DNA of 64,000 nucleotides from Lolium rigidum (lineage: Eukaryota > Streptophyta > Magnoliopsida > Poales > Poaceae), in the NCBI RefSeq assembly GCF_022539505.1, contig NC_061508.1, positions 349,135,484 to 349,199,483 of the forward strand, written 5' to 3'. The notes beneath the pieces were generated by a model. It was not told the origin of the DNA. It was given only the letters and a program-made list of their open reading frames with translations, and made no database searches. Position numbers and translations under genes: made by a program. The first letter of the stretch is position 1; each line of letters opens with the position of its first letter. This document shows positions 32,646 to 44,035 of the stretch, piece after piece.

Positions 32646-33440
32646 AACTAAAGCTGCATTTTTCTTAATAGGCACATCTAGACCTATGAGCCAAAACACC
32701 ATGTCCCGTTAAAGGACTTCTGATTTTCATTGGATTTTCTGTCCTACTGCTAATGCGTAATGTCATATCGATCATGTTCATGCGGGAGTATGCGTAAAGT
32801 TTTTCATGCGGGCAGCAAAAGTAGCGCTTACATCACTTGAGACATTCACGTGTTTAACAAGTTCAATTCAATTTTGTTCTCTAGCTAGTAGCATTGATTT
32901 GATTTCAAGTGAGCCACTCCAGTGTGCTTTACAATGAGCACCCGGGGCGGAGGGAGGAGCGCCGAGGTAGGGGAGGACGGGCGAGATGTGGGGGATGAGG
33001 CAGCGACGGAGAAGCTATCCCGAACAGCTAGGGTTTTAAGGTGGTGTGAGCTGGAGATTTCGCGCCATGGAATAGAGAGAGGGGGCATGTGGGGTTCCGG
33101 GACGATGGTCGGAGGGGCAAGGTCAATATCTGACATCTAGGCCGACAACGGGAGTGAGGGGCTCGGGAGGCGGATAGGTTTCAAAGAAGTTGTTCTCGGC
33201 GAGGGAATGAGGTTCAAGCCGGGAAGGTAGCGCTAGAGATTTTGATCTATTCCCAGAAGCCCTAATTCAAATTACGTTTGGCATCTGAGCCAAAATCTAG
33301 TGCGTTGGCGCATTGAAACTTTGGGTGTTTGATGAAAGTCATGTGGGATGATCCGTGGGTAGTATGGTTGTTTCTTATGATTGGATGGAGACACCCACGG
33401 ATGGAGGATTGTCCTGCTCTATTTTACTTTCATCAACTCA
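32646..33440. other. Unassigned sequence
   Basis: A short GC-rich patch at 32920-33140 is open on both strands without a recognisable domain. Confidence 0.35.
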
Positions 33441-33444
33441 AAAG

Positions 33445-33705
33445 GCACAAAATGGATGGATGTGATAGCATGTAGTTAGATCCATATGAGTCGAGGCATG
33501 ACGAGTTCGGGGAAAACACGGATATAGTCTACTTTTGGATATATGAGGTTGGGCACAAAATGGATGCATGTGATAGCATGTAGTTAGATCTATATAACAT
33601 GGAGACACATGCACACTGTAACACTTATAATGGTAAGGATATATTCCAAGAGACTACTTTTGGATATATGAGTTGAGGCATGACGAGTTCAGGGATAACA
33701 CGGAT
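33445..33705. repeat. Interleaved short duplications
   Basis: GATAGCATGTAGTTAGATC, CTACTTTTGGATATATGAG and GAGGCATGACGAGTTC each occur twice, in overlapping order, within 260 bp. No coding frame. Confidence 0.6.
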
Positions 33706-35904
33706 TACATAGTAGGCGTGAGAACCTCAAGGGAAGCAAACATGGCCTAACGAGGGTGGAGAACCTAGCTACTGAGTTGACACTACACCACATGCATAGG
33801 CATGACATCCAGCTCGCCAAAAGCTGATGCAGAGTCAAGCACATACCAAGGAGACACAAATTAGTACGACCCCTTAGGTCAAAGTAATGCATTCTCGGAG
33901 ACCTAGAAGAACCGAGGGGGAGTATGCAAACAACAAGCACAAGAACATCGAGGAGCATCGCTGGCATGATCGAAAAGCATTTGATGACCGAGGCTACGCG
34001 GTGACACTATAGTGATCTAGGCGAAGCCGTAAAAGAACACACGGAATCGAAGTGTTGTCAACATGGTCGAAAGCCGACGCTACCCCCTGACATCTAGGAC
34101 AGTTTGCATGGGACTCCACATACACAAAATATCTACATCATGGGCAGAGTCGAAAGGCTGGAGGGACGGAAAGGGGCACAAGCCATTGAGCTTCCACATT
34201 TATTTTCAAATTGGGATCACAGAAGCATGAATCACATGTACTGTAATCAACGATGTTGATAACTCATCCAAAAACTTACAAGCACATGACCACATGTATT
34301 TCATCTATTCGGTTTGTATCAAATGAAAATCCAATCCAACTGCCTCTATGCAAGAAATATATTTGAGGCAAGCATCACACACCTACAATGTTCCGATGTC
34401 TTATCGCATTTGGTCCAGTCATTCCAGTCTCGCCATCTTGCCTTGTTGGTCATAGGCGGTGTCGACGTGGTTATAATGCACATGAGATATCAATTTTCAC
34501 ATATTAGTAATTATAATGCACATGAAATAACTGGCATTAACAATCATACCATAAGTTCACCGGTTCGACATTAAAGATTTGTAAGGAAGATGACATAAAA
34601 TAATAGATATGTCAATATACGACTTTGTCATTGAAGACTACCCCTCCCACTATATTCAATACTAGATATAAGTCCTCTTATTAATTTTGGGAATGTAGTG
34701 TTAAAATATCTAAGCTTCTAGATAAAACTTAGAGAAAATAAAGAGGGTTCTTATGACACTTCATCGTGTGATTTCAACCGAAGCCTTGTTATGAGGGCAA
34801 ACGATTTCTATTGTTTAGTTTTCCATCGAAAATCGCGATGAATCCAGGTGAATTTCCTTCTTTTTAAATGGGTCATAGGAATTTGACCACCCAAAATAGG
34901 TATTTTATAGGAGTTTCCTTAGTGTCCTAGAACTGGGAGCTTTTCACTATAAGTCAAGAGTCTTTCTGCAAGATGGGGGCGCGCTTTCACCCCTTGCTCA
35001 TGTGAGTTCAGACAAATTCTATGTTCATGTGGGCTCCGCATTGTCTCCCGCCTAGCTTTCCATATGAATTTACTCTTAGTTTACATTAGATTAGGTTATA
35101 GGAACATGAGAAACCGATAAAGAGGCAAAAGCGTAAAATGAGTGGATCAGCGACCTTGAAGTGGGAATTTTGCACCGTAAGTTCAGAATCTTCACCGAGT
35201 ATATCATTCTTCTTGGGTTTGGCGGCAGGGGTTCGCCATCAACAACATGGTGTGGCGGTGGCGATAGATCACTATGTAAAATGTAGGTAAGTAATAAAAA
35301 TGGATATAATCATTTCACACTGCTCTCTATAAAATGTAGTTACGTAATAAAATTTCCCCTTAAAATCCTTTTCTAACAAGTTATACACATATTTGTGAAT
35401 TAACGAAAACATTATCTATAAATTAGTCACAAATTTATAATCTCTCCAGCTCCGCGAGTGAAGGAGGTGGCACTTCAAAGATGTTTGTTGACCTTTACTC
35501 GATAAACCAACATTATATACCCTTGCTAGGACACACACAAAAGAGGGAAGTATTTTTTACCCCTTCCTTGTGCGATTTCATATGAAACACTTCTATGTGG
35601 GCCCGAACATCTAATCCTAGCTTTTCATCATGTTTTGGATTTCAAAATCCGCAAAAACGAACTTGTGTTTGAGACACGAGTCGATGTTCAATGACGTCAA
35701 GAAAAGAGAATGGAAAGAACAAGCCAGAAAGGAACAATAGGAAATGAGTGAGGAGAACGAGTGCGGGAAAGAGATGGCGGGAAAGGGAGTGTGTAAAAGA
35801 TGCCAAAAATATCGACGGGAGAGACTAGCACGACATGCCCATCTCTCGAAGGATAGTAGATAGCAGCCGCGTCTAGTAACACAATGTAGCCACGATTGAT
35901 TAGA
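33706..35904. other. Intergenic, no gene recognised
   Basis: Only short frames. A 131-codon - strand frame at 35617-36012 overlaps a MITE and has no domain. Confidence 0.4.
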
Positions 35905-35912
35905 TACAACAA

Positions 35913-36080
35913 CAGGGGCGGCGCTACAAGTTGACCAACCTGGACCGTGGCCCATCCTTAGATTTGAGTATTCACTTGTATAATTCTGGCCCACTAGTAA
36001 GATATTGGCCAATATATGTGGTGTTTAGCCCTATTTTGTTCAGCGGTCCAGTCTTACAATTGTTGCATGCTCCGCCACTG
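35913..36080. mobile_element. hAT-type MITE (168 bp) with perfect 8-bp TSD
   Basis: Begins CAGGGGCGGCGCTACAAG and ends GCATGCTCCGCCACTG. TACAACAA is duplicated exactly at 35905-35912 and 36081-36088, as expected for hAT elements. Confidence 0.9.
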
Positions 36081-36088
36081 TACAACAA

Positions 36089-36269
36089 GTCCTTATTCAA
36101 TAGTGTACTCCATGTACGATCAAGTGATCAAGTCCATGGATGAATATAGAAGCCTTGTCGCAAACGGGAAGTTGCATGCCATCTCCATGCATGCACGAGA
36201 GACTACACATGAAAAACAAGAAAAGACAGTCTAGCTAGGGAGGCAGGTTTTGCTTCACTTGAAAATGAA
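36089..36269. other. Unassigned sequence
   Basis: No gene or element recognised. Confidence 0.3.
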
Positions 36270-36365
36270 ATACTCCCTCCGTCTTATTAAATTTATATGA
36301 GAGTTGTCTAAATTTAAATATATGTAGACACCAAAAGTATCTAGATACAACCAAATATTGAGAAA
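36270..36365. mobile_element. Stowaway MITE, truncated
   Basis: TACTCCCTCCGTCTTATTAA starts a typical Stowaway left end followed by ATGTAGACACCAAAAGTATC. The matching right terminus is missing. Confidence 0.7.
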
Positions 36366-36842
36366 TGTTATACACATTTCATGAGACTGTATTTTACGTA
36401 CTATCGAGCTTCCAATTTATTTCTAGTCATTGGAATCAATATAGCTGGCACGCATATGCACACGACCTGCTAAACCTGCGGTCTGGTCAGTATGTGTACA
36501 TCTATTCAAAGTTGATCAACCTTGTCACGCAGCTAGTTAGGCACCATGGTAGGGTTTGAAGGAGACCAGTGCATATCGTTAGATATAAACGAAATGGACG
36601 GGCTAGAGCAGATGCCACGGATCGATGACATGGCGGGCATATGATTGCCCCTGCGGTACAAAATAGCTACTACGTAGTACCTAGTTAGCATGTACAGTAT
36701 CCTGGCTAGCTAGTCGGATTAGGCTGGGCGGGAAGGTAAAATTACACTACATACGTACTACTTTTGCCCCTTTGACCAGCTACTGCACATGCCCATGCAT
36801 GGATGCACCTTCATGGCTGGTTGCTTCCGATAGTAAAATATC
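36366..36842. other. Intergenic, nothing recognised
   Basis: Short frames only. Confidence 0.4.
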
Positions 36843-36844
36843 TA

Positions 36845-37080
36845 CTACCTCCATACTGGTTTACAGAGTAATTACGCATTTCGAGAAAAAAAATTGACTA
36901 CAAATTTAGACAACAAAACATGAGATATATGCCACAAAAATCATACCATAAGATTCATGTTCAAAAGAAGTTCCAATGGTATAATTTTTGTGATAAGATT
37001 TTATATTTTTGTTGTCCAAATTAGTAGCTAATTTTTTTTCTCGAAATACATAATAAACCCTATAAACCAGTACATAGAAG
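36845..37080. mobile_element. Stowaway-like MITE with long inverted repeats (236 bp)
   Basis: CTACCTCCATACTGGTTTAC and CGAGAAAAAAAATT at the left pair with AATTTTTTTTCTCG and TAAACCAGTACATAGAAG at the right. TA flanks both sides (36843-36844, 37081-37082). Confidence 0.8.
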
Positions 37081-37093
37081 TACTACCAACTTA

Positions 37094-37381
37094 GAGCAAG
37101 TAAATAAATCCTAGTCAGCTCGTTATAAAGATTAAAATAATATATTATTGCTTAGTTGGAGGAGAGAAAGGAGGAGTGAGAAAAGGAGCAGGCTCTAATG
37201 CAAGAACCAGCTCTAGCACATGCTCCTAGCTAGGCACTTTGTGAGAGTGAAGGGTGGGCCACATATTAATAAAGTAGGACATGTTTATGGCTCACTATTG
37301 TATATGTTGACTCTAAGTTGGCTATAGATGACATGTCACTTGGCTTATAGCCAGCAGTTGGCTATATTATTCAACTTGCTC
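37094..37381. mobile_element. Tourist-type MITE (288 bp)
   Basis: GAGCAAGT at the left and ACTTGCTC at the right, with TTA target duplications at 37091-37093 and 37382-37384. Inserted 11 bp from the preceding MITE. Confidence 0.85.
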
Positions 37382-37384
37382 TTA

Positions 37385-38800
37385 GCACACCAATAAAGCT
37401 TGCTGACTAGGAACACCACGCCCCCCAACAAAATGTCAAGAACAAGGAGAGCAACTCATAGGCCGGGAAACAAAACAAGACACGCTAGACTAACCACGCA
37501 CGACGCAGAACTACGGGTCGACTATCCCTACTCCCTTTATTTTCTCTTTTGTTCGTGTTTAGAGTTTAGTTAAAGTTAAACTCTATCAAGTTTGACAAAA
37601 AAAAAATATAGTAAGAGACATCCATAGTATTAATTGCATGCAATATGAAACAAACTTTATTACAATTCCAATACTAGGGTACCAAAAGATGGAAGTCTAA
37701 CGCCGAAAGCAACGGTGGAAGCGAGATTGCATGTCCTTGTTAGGTGACTGGTGAGTTTGACGCCAAACTGCACCATTTGCATCACATGTGATAATATACT
37801 GCTATTTTGGGCCCCACCTGTCATCCCCATTTCACCCTCTCTCTATCCCGGTGGATTCGCCACTCTCCCACCACCCGACCAGATGCCACACACCCTTCCT
37901 CGGTCACAACCCTACACGACATCGCTCTGGCGAGCCGCATTTCGCATCTCTCCGCTGCTCCATGGTGGCATGACAAGCTCGAAAGTCGGCAGTTGGTACA
38001 TGGTTGCGCATAGTTTGGTAGCCATGGCACGCGACGCTGCCGTATGTTGGGAACGCCAAGCAGCGTGGCACCTCCAGCGTGTTTGGAAGATGGAGGGAGA
38101 ACAAGGCGACACTATGGTTTCCTAGGGGCGACGCAAGGAAATATGGTCCGTAGACTGATGGTGGTAATGGTGGCGCTTTGCGGCCGCGCGCGCTGGCGCT
38201 TGAGCAAGGGTGCGGAGCCACGCGGGTTGCCAATGCAACCAAGGTGTAAAGTAGGCCAAAAGGATAGGCCTTTTTTGGTTTTTTGGTTGAGGAATCCAAA
38301 AGGCAATGCAAATTAATGCTGATGGATAGAGGTACATATATAAAGTAGGTGGTGAAATTAAGGATTAAAATGCGCGGGGGAACTGGTGGTGATTTTGGAC
38401 GACGTACGCAGCGTAAAGTGCATGCTTCGATCATCTCAAAAAAAAAAAAGTGCATGCTTCGACCAAGTGATCGGTTTGAGCGAGGGAGCGAAGGAAGCGA
38501 GTGGCGTGACGGGCGACCCAATGAGTTGAGCAAATATTATAGGGTAACCAGTTTGGTCACGTGCTCGTTTGGTTGCATGAACTGGCGGCGGAAAAAACGA
38601 AACGAGTCGCTCCACATCTAGTGTACGTGTATTTAGCGAGCGAACGAACGGACCGGGTGGCGTGACGGCCGGCCGACGCAACCAGTCGAGCGAGGGGCCA
38701 CGCCTTTACACGACCGCGCCCGACATAGTAGTAGTACCTCTCCTCGCGCACGTTCCGCCCCCGCGGGTGTTGGAGCCATCCGCGCCGCAGGAGATGAGCT
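37385..38800. other. Region upstream of MYB copy 2, no gene supported
   Basis: Several overlapping frames of 60-209 codons occur at 37750-38680 on both strands, with no recognisable domain. GTGCATGCTTCGA is repeated at 38418 and 38450, separated by a poly-A run. Confidence 0.4.
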
Positions 38801-38809
38801 GGACGGGTC

Positions 38810-38953
38810 CTCCGTTTTAGATTTTGGAACCCACGTAGGCAAAATCCACCCCCACGACCTGACTGGGTCCCACCGGCCAACGTTCCATCCTCACAGCCAA
38901 AACGGCAAGCGACCCGGGTAGAATCTACGCAACGACTCGTGCTCGCCCCGCGC
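38810..38953 (+). promoter_or_regulatory. Proximal promoter of intact MYB copy 2
   Basis: GGAACCCACGTAGGCAAAAT, CCACCCCCACGACCTGACTG and CCATCCTCACAGCCAAAACG match the other two MYB promoters. It lacks the CTCCATGG spacer and part of the sequence seen in copies 1 and the pseudogene, so it is shorter. Confidence 0.65.
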
Positions 38954-38960
38954 TATAAAT
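38954..38960 (+). promoter_or_regulatory. TATA box, MYB copy 2
   Basis: TATAAAT in GCGCTATAAATTAGC, 132 bp before the ATG. Confidence 0.8.
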
Positions 38961-39085
38961 TAGCTCCTCCTCTCCCCCTTCCTCCGTACTCAACCTCGAC
39001 CACCGCTGCCGTTCGCCTCGCCACCCACAGCACAGACCAATCACCATCCCGTTCCAGCCGCAGCAGCCCAGCCAGAGCACGCGCG

Positions 39086-39976
39086 ATGGGAGCAGCGGGA
39101 GCGGACGTGGAGTGCGACCGGATCAGGGGGCCCTGGAGCCCGGAGGAGGACGAGGCGCTGCGGCGGCTCGTGGAGCGCCACGGCGCGCGCAACTGGACGG
39201 CGATCGGGCGCGGGGTCCCCGGCCGCTCGGGCAAGTCGTGCCGCCTCCGGTGGTGCAACCAGCTCTCGCCGCAGGTGGAGCGCCGCCCCTTCACGCCCGA
39301 CGAGGACGCCGCCATCGCCGCCGCGCACGCCAGGATAGGCAACCGCTGGGCCGCCATCGCGCGCCTCCTCCACGGACGCACCGACAACGCCGTCAAGAAC
39401 CACTGGAACTGCTCCCTCAAGCGCAGGCTCGCCGTCGCCGAGGCCGGCGAGGGCGAGCAGGAGCGGCCTTGCAAACGGGCGAGCACCTCGCCGGAGAGCA
39501 GCCCGTCGGGATCGGGGTCCGGGTCGGACCGCAGCGACCTCAGCCATGGCGGAGTTGGCGTGTTCCACGGGCAGGTGTACCGCCCGGTGGCGCGGACAGG
39601 TGGGTTCGAGCCGGCCGACTGCGCCATGAGCCGGCGGCACGAGGTGGTGGAGGAGCCGGAGGACCCCCTCACGTCGCTCTCCCTCTCCCTCCCCGGCATG
39701 GACGCCGCCGTCCAGAGCGGGTTCCGCCACGACAACTCCCACAGCCACTTCCACCAACCACCTTCTTCCTCCCCGCCGCCAACCGCCGCGCCTGCGATGT
39801 CGACCTACAACTTCAGCCCCGCGTTCGCGGCGGCGATGCAGGACATGATCCGCGACGAGGTGCACAGGTACATGGCGGGCGTCGGGTGCGGCGTGGACCT
39901 GTCGATGCCGCAGGTGATGGAGGGCGTGATGCGCGCGGCGTTACAGCGCGCCGGCGGAGTCGCCAGAATGCAGTGA
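39086..39976 (+). CDS. R2R3-MYB transcription factor, MYB44/70/73/77-like (subgroup 22), copy 2
   Basis: A single exon of 296 aa, starting [20 protein letters not shown]. The R2R3 region (about residues 12-112) matches copy 1 almost residue for residue, with all expected W/F positions and the [18 protein letters not shown] end. Differences are in the tail: an extra AGEGE in the [16 protein letters not shown] linker, [32 protein letters not shown] (one LS repeat shorter) and [20 protein letters not shown]. The C-terminal [16 protein letters not shown] motif and final RMQ are kept. Predicted nuclear DNA-binding regulator with an EAR-like motif. The start is set by the TATA box and the other copies. 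It lies 25.5 kb from copy 1 in the same orientation and is likely functional. Confidence 0.95.
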   Translation: MGAAGADVECDRIRGPWSPEEDEALRRLVERHGARNWTAIGRGVPGRSGKSCRLRWCNQLSPQVERRPFTPDEDAAIAAAHARIGNRWAAIARLLHGRTDNAVKNHWNCSLKRRLAVAEAGEGEQERPCKRASTSPESSPSGSGSGSDRSDLSHGGVGVFHGQVYRPVARTGGFEPADCAMSRRHEVVEEPEDPLTSLSLSLPGMDAAVQSGFRHDNSHSHFHQPPSSSPPPTAAPAMSTYNFSPAFAAAMQDMIRDEVHRYMAGVGCGVDLSMPQVMEGVMRAALQRAGGVARMQ

Positions 39977-40330
39977 TCAGTCTGCTCACTCCCAGTGGCA
40001 TTTTGCTTCATTCTTTAGGATCTGAACTGAAATTAGCAATTAATGTGACAAAGAAAAACAGAGGAAGAACTGGCCAAAGCTAGGCTAAGCCGAGGCTTTG
40101 CTTCAGTCTGTACATACATGAATGAAAAGAAAGATGTGTTGAATTTCCAAGTTCAGATTTCAGCCATGCCATATTAGTTTATTTTACTGCAAGTAGCAAA
40201 GTACGGCGAGTGATCTGAAGCGAAAAAAGCATCCCTCTTGCATCTGAAGCGCTGAAACACGGAGATAAATACATAGTGCTGCAAGTGGTGTAAAATCAAA
40301 CAAATATGTGAACTCTAGTTGAGGGCAATG
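39977..40330 (+). other. 3' UTR and flank of MYB copy 2
   Basis: TTGCTTCATTCTTTAGGATC, AACAGAGGAAGAACTGG and GCGCTGAAACACGGAGAT match the pseudogene flank, extending to about 40470 (GGTTCATGGTAGCAAGTATC). Confidence 0.65.
40075..40100 (+). promoter_or_regulatory. Conserved 3' UTR stem-loop, MYB copy 2
   Basis: CAAAGC pairs with GCTTTG around the inner GGCTAAGCC. The stem is one base pair shorter than in copy 1. Confidence 0.5.
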
Positions 40331-40469
40331 TAATTATGTAGCTGCTGACAGAGGTACCAATCATGTTCTCTCAATGTTAACTGAAATAATTTGCACCGTA
40401 TCATTAATGGTTCATGGTAGCAAGTATCAACATTCAGGATATTGACATCTCATACATTCGGGAAAAAAC

Positions 40470-40769
40470 TCCTATCTTAGGAAAAGCTCTCCACCCATGG
40501 AAGCCGCACATGTAGAGAAATGAAGACCGACTTGTGTATAATACTTGGAAAATAAATTGATTCTAAATGAGATGTTTGTGTTAGGATGATTATTGGTATA
40601 TAAAAAGTTATGCCCTCAGTTTGCCACATGTTGAATATCTGGTCGATAGTAATTATTTGTAATGTGAGTGAGTCGAATGTCTAATTACCTCATACTAATT
40701 GTTTGTTTACAGGTTTCAATTTAGTTGAAATGATATCTTAGTGTGTTAACTAATACAAAGGCTACAATG
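40470..40769. other. Intergenic, nothing recognised
   Basis: AT-rich flank between the MYB copy and repeat A. Confidence 0.35.
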
Positions 40770-41335
40770 ATATCACATACATGATAAGAGAGAGAGTATA
40801 TCGTTACATTTTATACTAAACTTTTATACTATTTATAGTTACCTTTTGTATGATTTTACAAATATTATTTTATATTATTGATTTAGCATCCCGTGTAGAA
40901 AATACTACTATATGATAATTGTAGTGTTATTTGTTATAATCGCAGTACGCAAAATTTAATTGTACTTTTTACATAAATTACTTTCTTAACCTATCTTGAG
41001 TGCTTACATAAACATTATGTTGTACACTTATTTATGGTAAGGATATCTAAAGTGTACCTTCCACCTAACAAATATTTTAATAGTTGTTTCTACTATATGA
41101 CTAGATAACCATTTTAGCGAAACTTCTAGACTATAAATTAAATCTTGACATGACTATTTTCTAGTTTTTTAATGTCAATTGTGCCATACATGTTAGGATG
41201 GATTAGTTATATAAGTTAACAGTGTGTGGAAGGTCTGTAATTGGTATATAAATATCATTGCGTATAATAATCATCAATACAACAAAAAAAGGGCATGGAT
41301 TCTATTACGCATGTTTACTTACAATTTAATTATTA
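40770..41335 (-). repeat. Repeat A, copy 3 (inverted, partial)
   Basis: The reverse complement contains GCATGATGTTTACTTA-like sequence, AATTTATAGTCTAGAAGTTT, ATGGTTATCTAGTCATATAG and CCTTACCATAAATAAGTGTA, as in 2880-3560. It lies in the 3' flank of MYB copy 2, whereas copies 1 and 2 lie upstream of the MYB pseudogene. Confidence 0.75.
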
Positions 41336-42204
41336 ATATGCTTGCTTGAAAAGATGCATTTTTATTATCATAGCATCAATGCTACACTTACGGGCATTTG
41401 TTTACGGAAAGAACTTACGGAAGGACGTGGTGAGCAATGGTTCGCTGCGATTTGCTACAAAAGCAACCAACCCAAATCTAGACCCAACCAAATCAGGCCA
41501 CGACTAGCCCGTAGGTGTAGTCCATAAGTTCATCCCGTAGCTCGGATTATTGTTATCATAGTGTATGAGACTGCTCCTACTTGTTTATGAAAAAAAATTC
41601 TAATACAAAACTAACCATGCAAATCTAGTTTGCATCAATGTATCAAAAGTACTTTTTCACAGTTGACAAATCTTGCCCAGTGACAACTGAGGCTTAATTC
41701 ACCAAGAATCCGCACCCGCATGCTACATTTTTTTTCTAAAAAATATAACTCATCAAAAAAAAAATATGATCATATTTTTGTGAAATTTACCACAAGTTTT
41801 CTTTCACTTTGAAAACCTTACAAAAAAATGGCTTAGGTATGGCCTCTTCTGCAGGATATACGTTAGAGTCAAAGCCCTGCTGCATACCGGGCCGATGGCC
41901 AGCTTTTACTCATCATGATGATCCTCATGTACTTATGCGATTTAGATGAACTTTACCCTGATCATCTAAATATATGTTGCCATTTCAATCCATGCCAATT
42001 AAAACAAACAAGGCATGCAGAGAGGTTCAAACGTTGGCACAAACCAGGCAATCAGAAAAAATAAACAAATTAATCATCATGACGTACTTGCACATGTTCA
42101 GACCGGCCTAGAATTTGCACCTCATAAAAGGAGCTGACAAGCATGGGCTTAGGCGTTTAGTGTTTTGAAGAATCTAATTAATGATTCTTATCGCATCGAT
42201 CTAG
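41336..42204. other. Intergenic, nothing recognised
   Basis: AT-rich; one frame of 61 codons only. Confidence 0.4.
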
Positions 42205-42480
42205 CTAGAAAGGATCGTCCAAATACACGAAATCAGAACATAGAATATAGCATTCCACAGAAGGATGCGCCTTGAAGATGTCGAGAATTTTGGCATCACT
42301 TGGTGCAACCTCGTTCGACCACTTCACCGTCATTCTTCTAAGCACGGGTGCGCATCTGAATACCAGTTCCAACTAGACCATAAAAGCGTGCGTTGCCGCG
42401 CCCGTCAATCTTAAAGACATCTTAATGAATGGAAGATGAAAATATTTGAGGAAATTGGGTCCATAACAAACTAAAGTGTA
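42205..42480 (-). pseudogene. F-box/FBD C-terminal exon remnant
   Basis: The - strand reads NFLKYFHLPFIKMSLRLTG, then an in-frame stop after ATHAFMV, then LELVFRCAPVLRRMTVKWSN, SDAKILDIFKAHPSVECYIL and a stop at 42205. The leucine-then-ERMT/RRMTV pattern is the FBD motif at the end of many plant F-box/LRR proteins. The internal stop shows it is decayed. No F-box is found upstream on this strand. Confidence 0.6.
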
Positions 42481-43890
42481 GACATATATAAGAAATTTGG
42501 CCAGCTCTAACATCTATGTTTGAATGATTCTTGTTACAGTAACTTGATGCAGCTTTTAGGATATTTATTCAAATCAAAACTATTACTATTCCACTTGCAT
42601 GGTTGCTTTCCCTTTTACATTTATCCATACAAGATTCATGAGAATGACAAGAGAAGATGTAAAAATGGACCATGTCAACTGTATTTTGTGAACCTCTAGT
42701 TTTGTGTGTACATCTTGAAAAAATTATAAGACAAGATCTTTTATGGATAACATACACTTACTTATGCCTCATCAGCCAAAAAAGAGGATAAGATCTTGTA
42801 AATAGCTTCAGTGCATCATTGGACAAAAACCACTTGCACTTGTTCGTAAATCACAAAAGTCATCAGCAGGCAAAATGTACTGAGATGAGTTCACAACAAG
42901 CGAGGTAGTAAAAATCGCCATCCCAGTATCATCCATCGTCACTATCTAGAGCTAGCTTCAGCTGTCTAGAGAATAAAACTGGCATCAAGATTGATCTTCA
43001 TCAAGATTGCACAATAAAATAAGAAGTGAGCCTAGCTCATTTTGTTATTTAAAAAAAGTCACTCTAGGTTCCTTTAAAAAAAAGATTTTACAATAAAATA
43101 GCGATATTTATTATTTCAAACATTGTTTTCTTAAGCATGTACAATCTGAGAATTTGATGTTCCCTTATGTATAATATGTTAACCTTAGGTAAATGAAATA
43201 TCAATGTATAAGTAACTACAAGGGCCTCACTGAGAAATTGTAGGCTCCATTTAACAGATAACTCAGTTCATGTTTTTTATTGTACAAGGATTGACTATGC
43301 CTAAATAATCTTATGATACTTTATTCATCGATGGCCAACATGATCTATGTATAAAGGAACATTAGAAGGCAATAACTGGAATGATGTTAACTATCTGCAA
43401 CCATTACAAAAGAGTGTGGCTACAAGGAAATCTAGAATATTAGTTTAAAAATTACCCCTTTTTACTTAATTTGGTCCGTCTTTTACCAGCTATTCTATCA
43501 GCATTATCCTCTTAAGAGACCGAATATATACTTGTGTATTTGTACCAATTGGGAGTTACACTTGTGACAGTGCACCACCAATTTGTTTGCTCTTCAGCTT
43601 GGACATGAGCTGATAGCTATTTCGTTATCTTGAATATAAATGCACATTCTTTCTATTAGGAAAATGGACAATCATTTGCTACTGTGTAGTGAAATTTTTT
43701 TCCTACCTAGTACTTGCTGCTAATCTAGACAGTTATTTTTTGTCCTGTGTAACCCCCGGCATAAAAAAAAGGTGATACCATGGTTATGCTTATACTACAT
43801 ACTATTGGATTAAGATTCATTCGCCCCTTCATAACAATGATTATAATTGATAACTGAATTTCTGATATTAGATTGATCTGTAAGAAGTAC
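42481..43890. other. Intergenic or intronic, nothing recognised
   Basis: AT-rich; possibly former introns of the F-box/FBD remnant. Confidence 0.3.
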
Positions 43891-44035
43891 CTTTCCTAGT
43901 GTCTCAGCAGCATCCTGCTCCATCTCCAAGAATGGCCCTTCTCCTAAGGAAGAACACTTCCATCTCTTCTTGGCACAAAATCCATGGGTGTCACCAAACA
44001 TTATTATTATTTTCCACACGCCATATACATCCGTG
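43891..44035 (-). other. Isolated exon-like block (145 nt)
   Basis: Bounded on the - strand by a CTGGTTGCAG acceptor and a GTACTTCT donor, with an open phase encoding TDVYGVWKIIIMFGDTHGFC and FLEMEQDAAETLGK. I do not recognise the family. Could be a stray exon of an unannotated gene or captured sequence. Confidence 0.35.

Noticed and set aside
37904..38533. 209-codon minus-strand frame upstream of MYB copy 2
   Set aside because: No domain, conflicting frames on both strands, no promoter or splice support.
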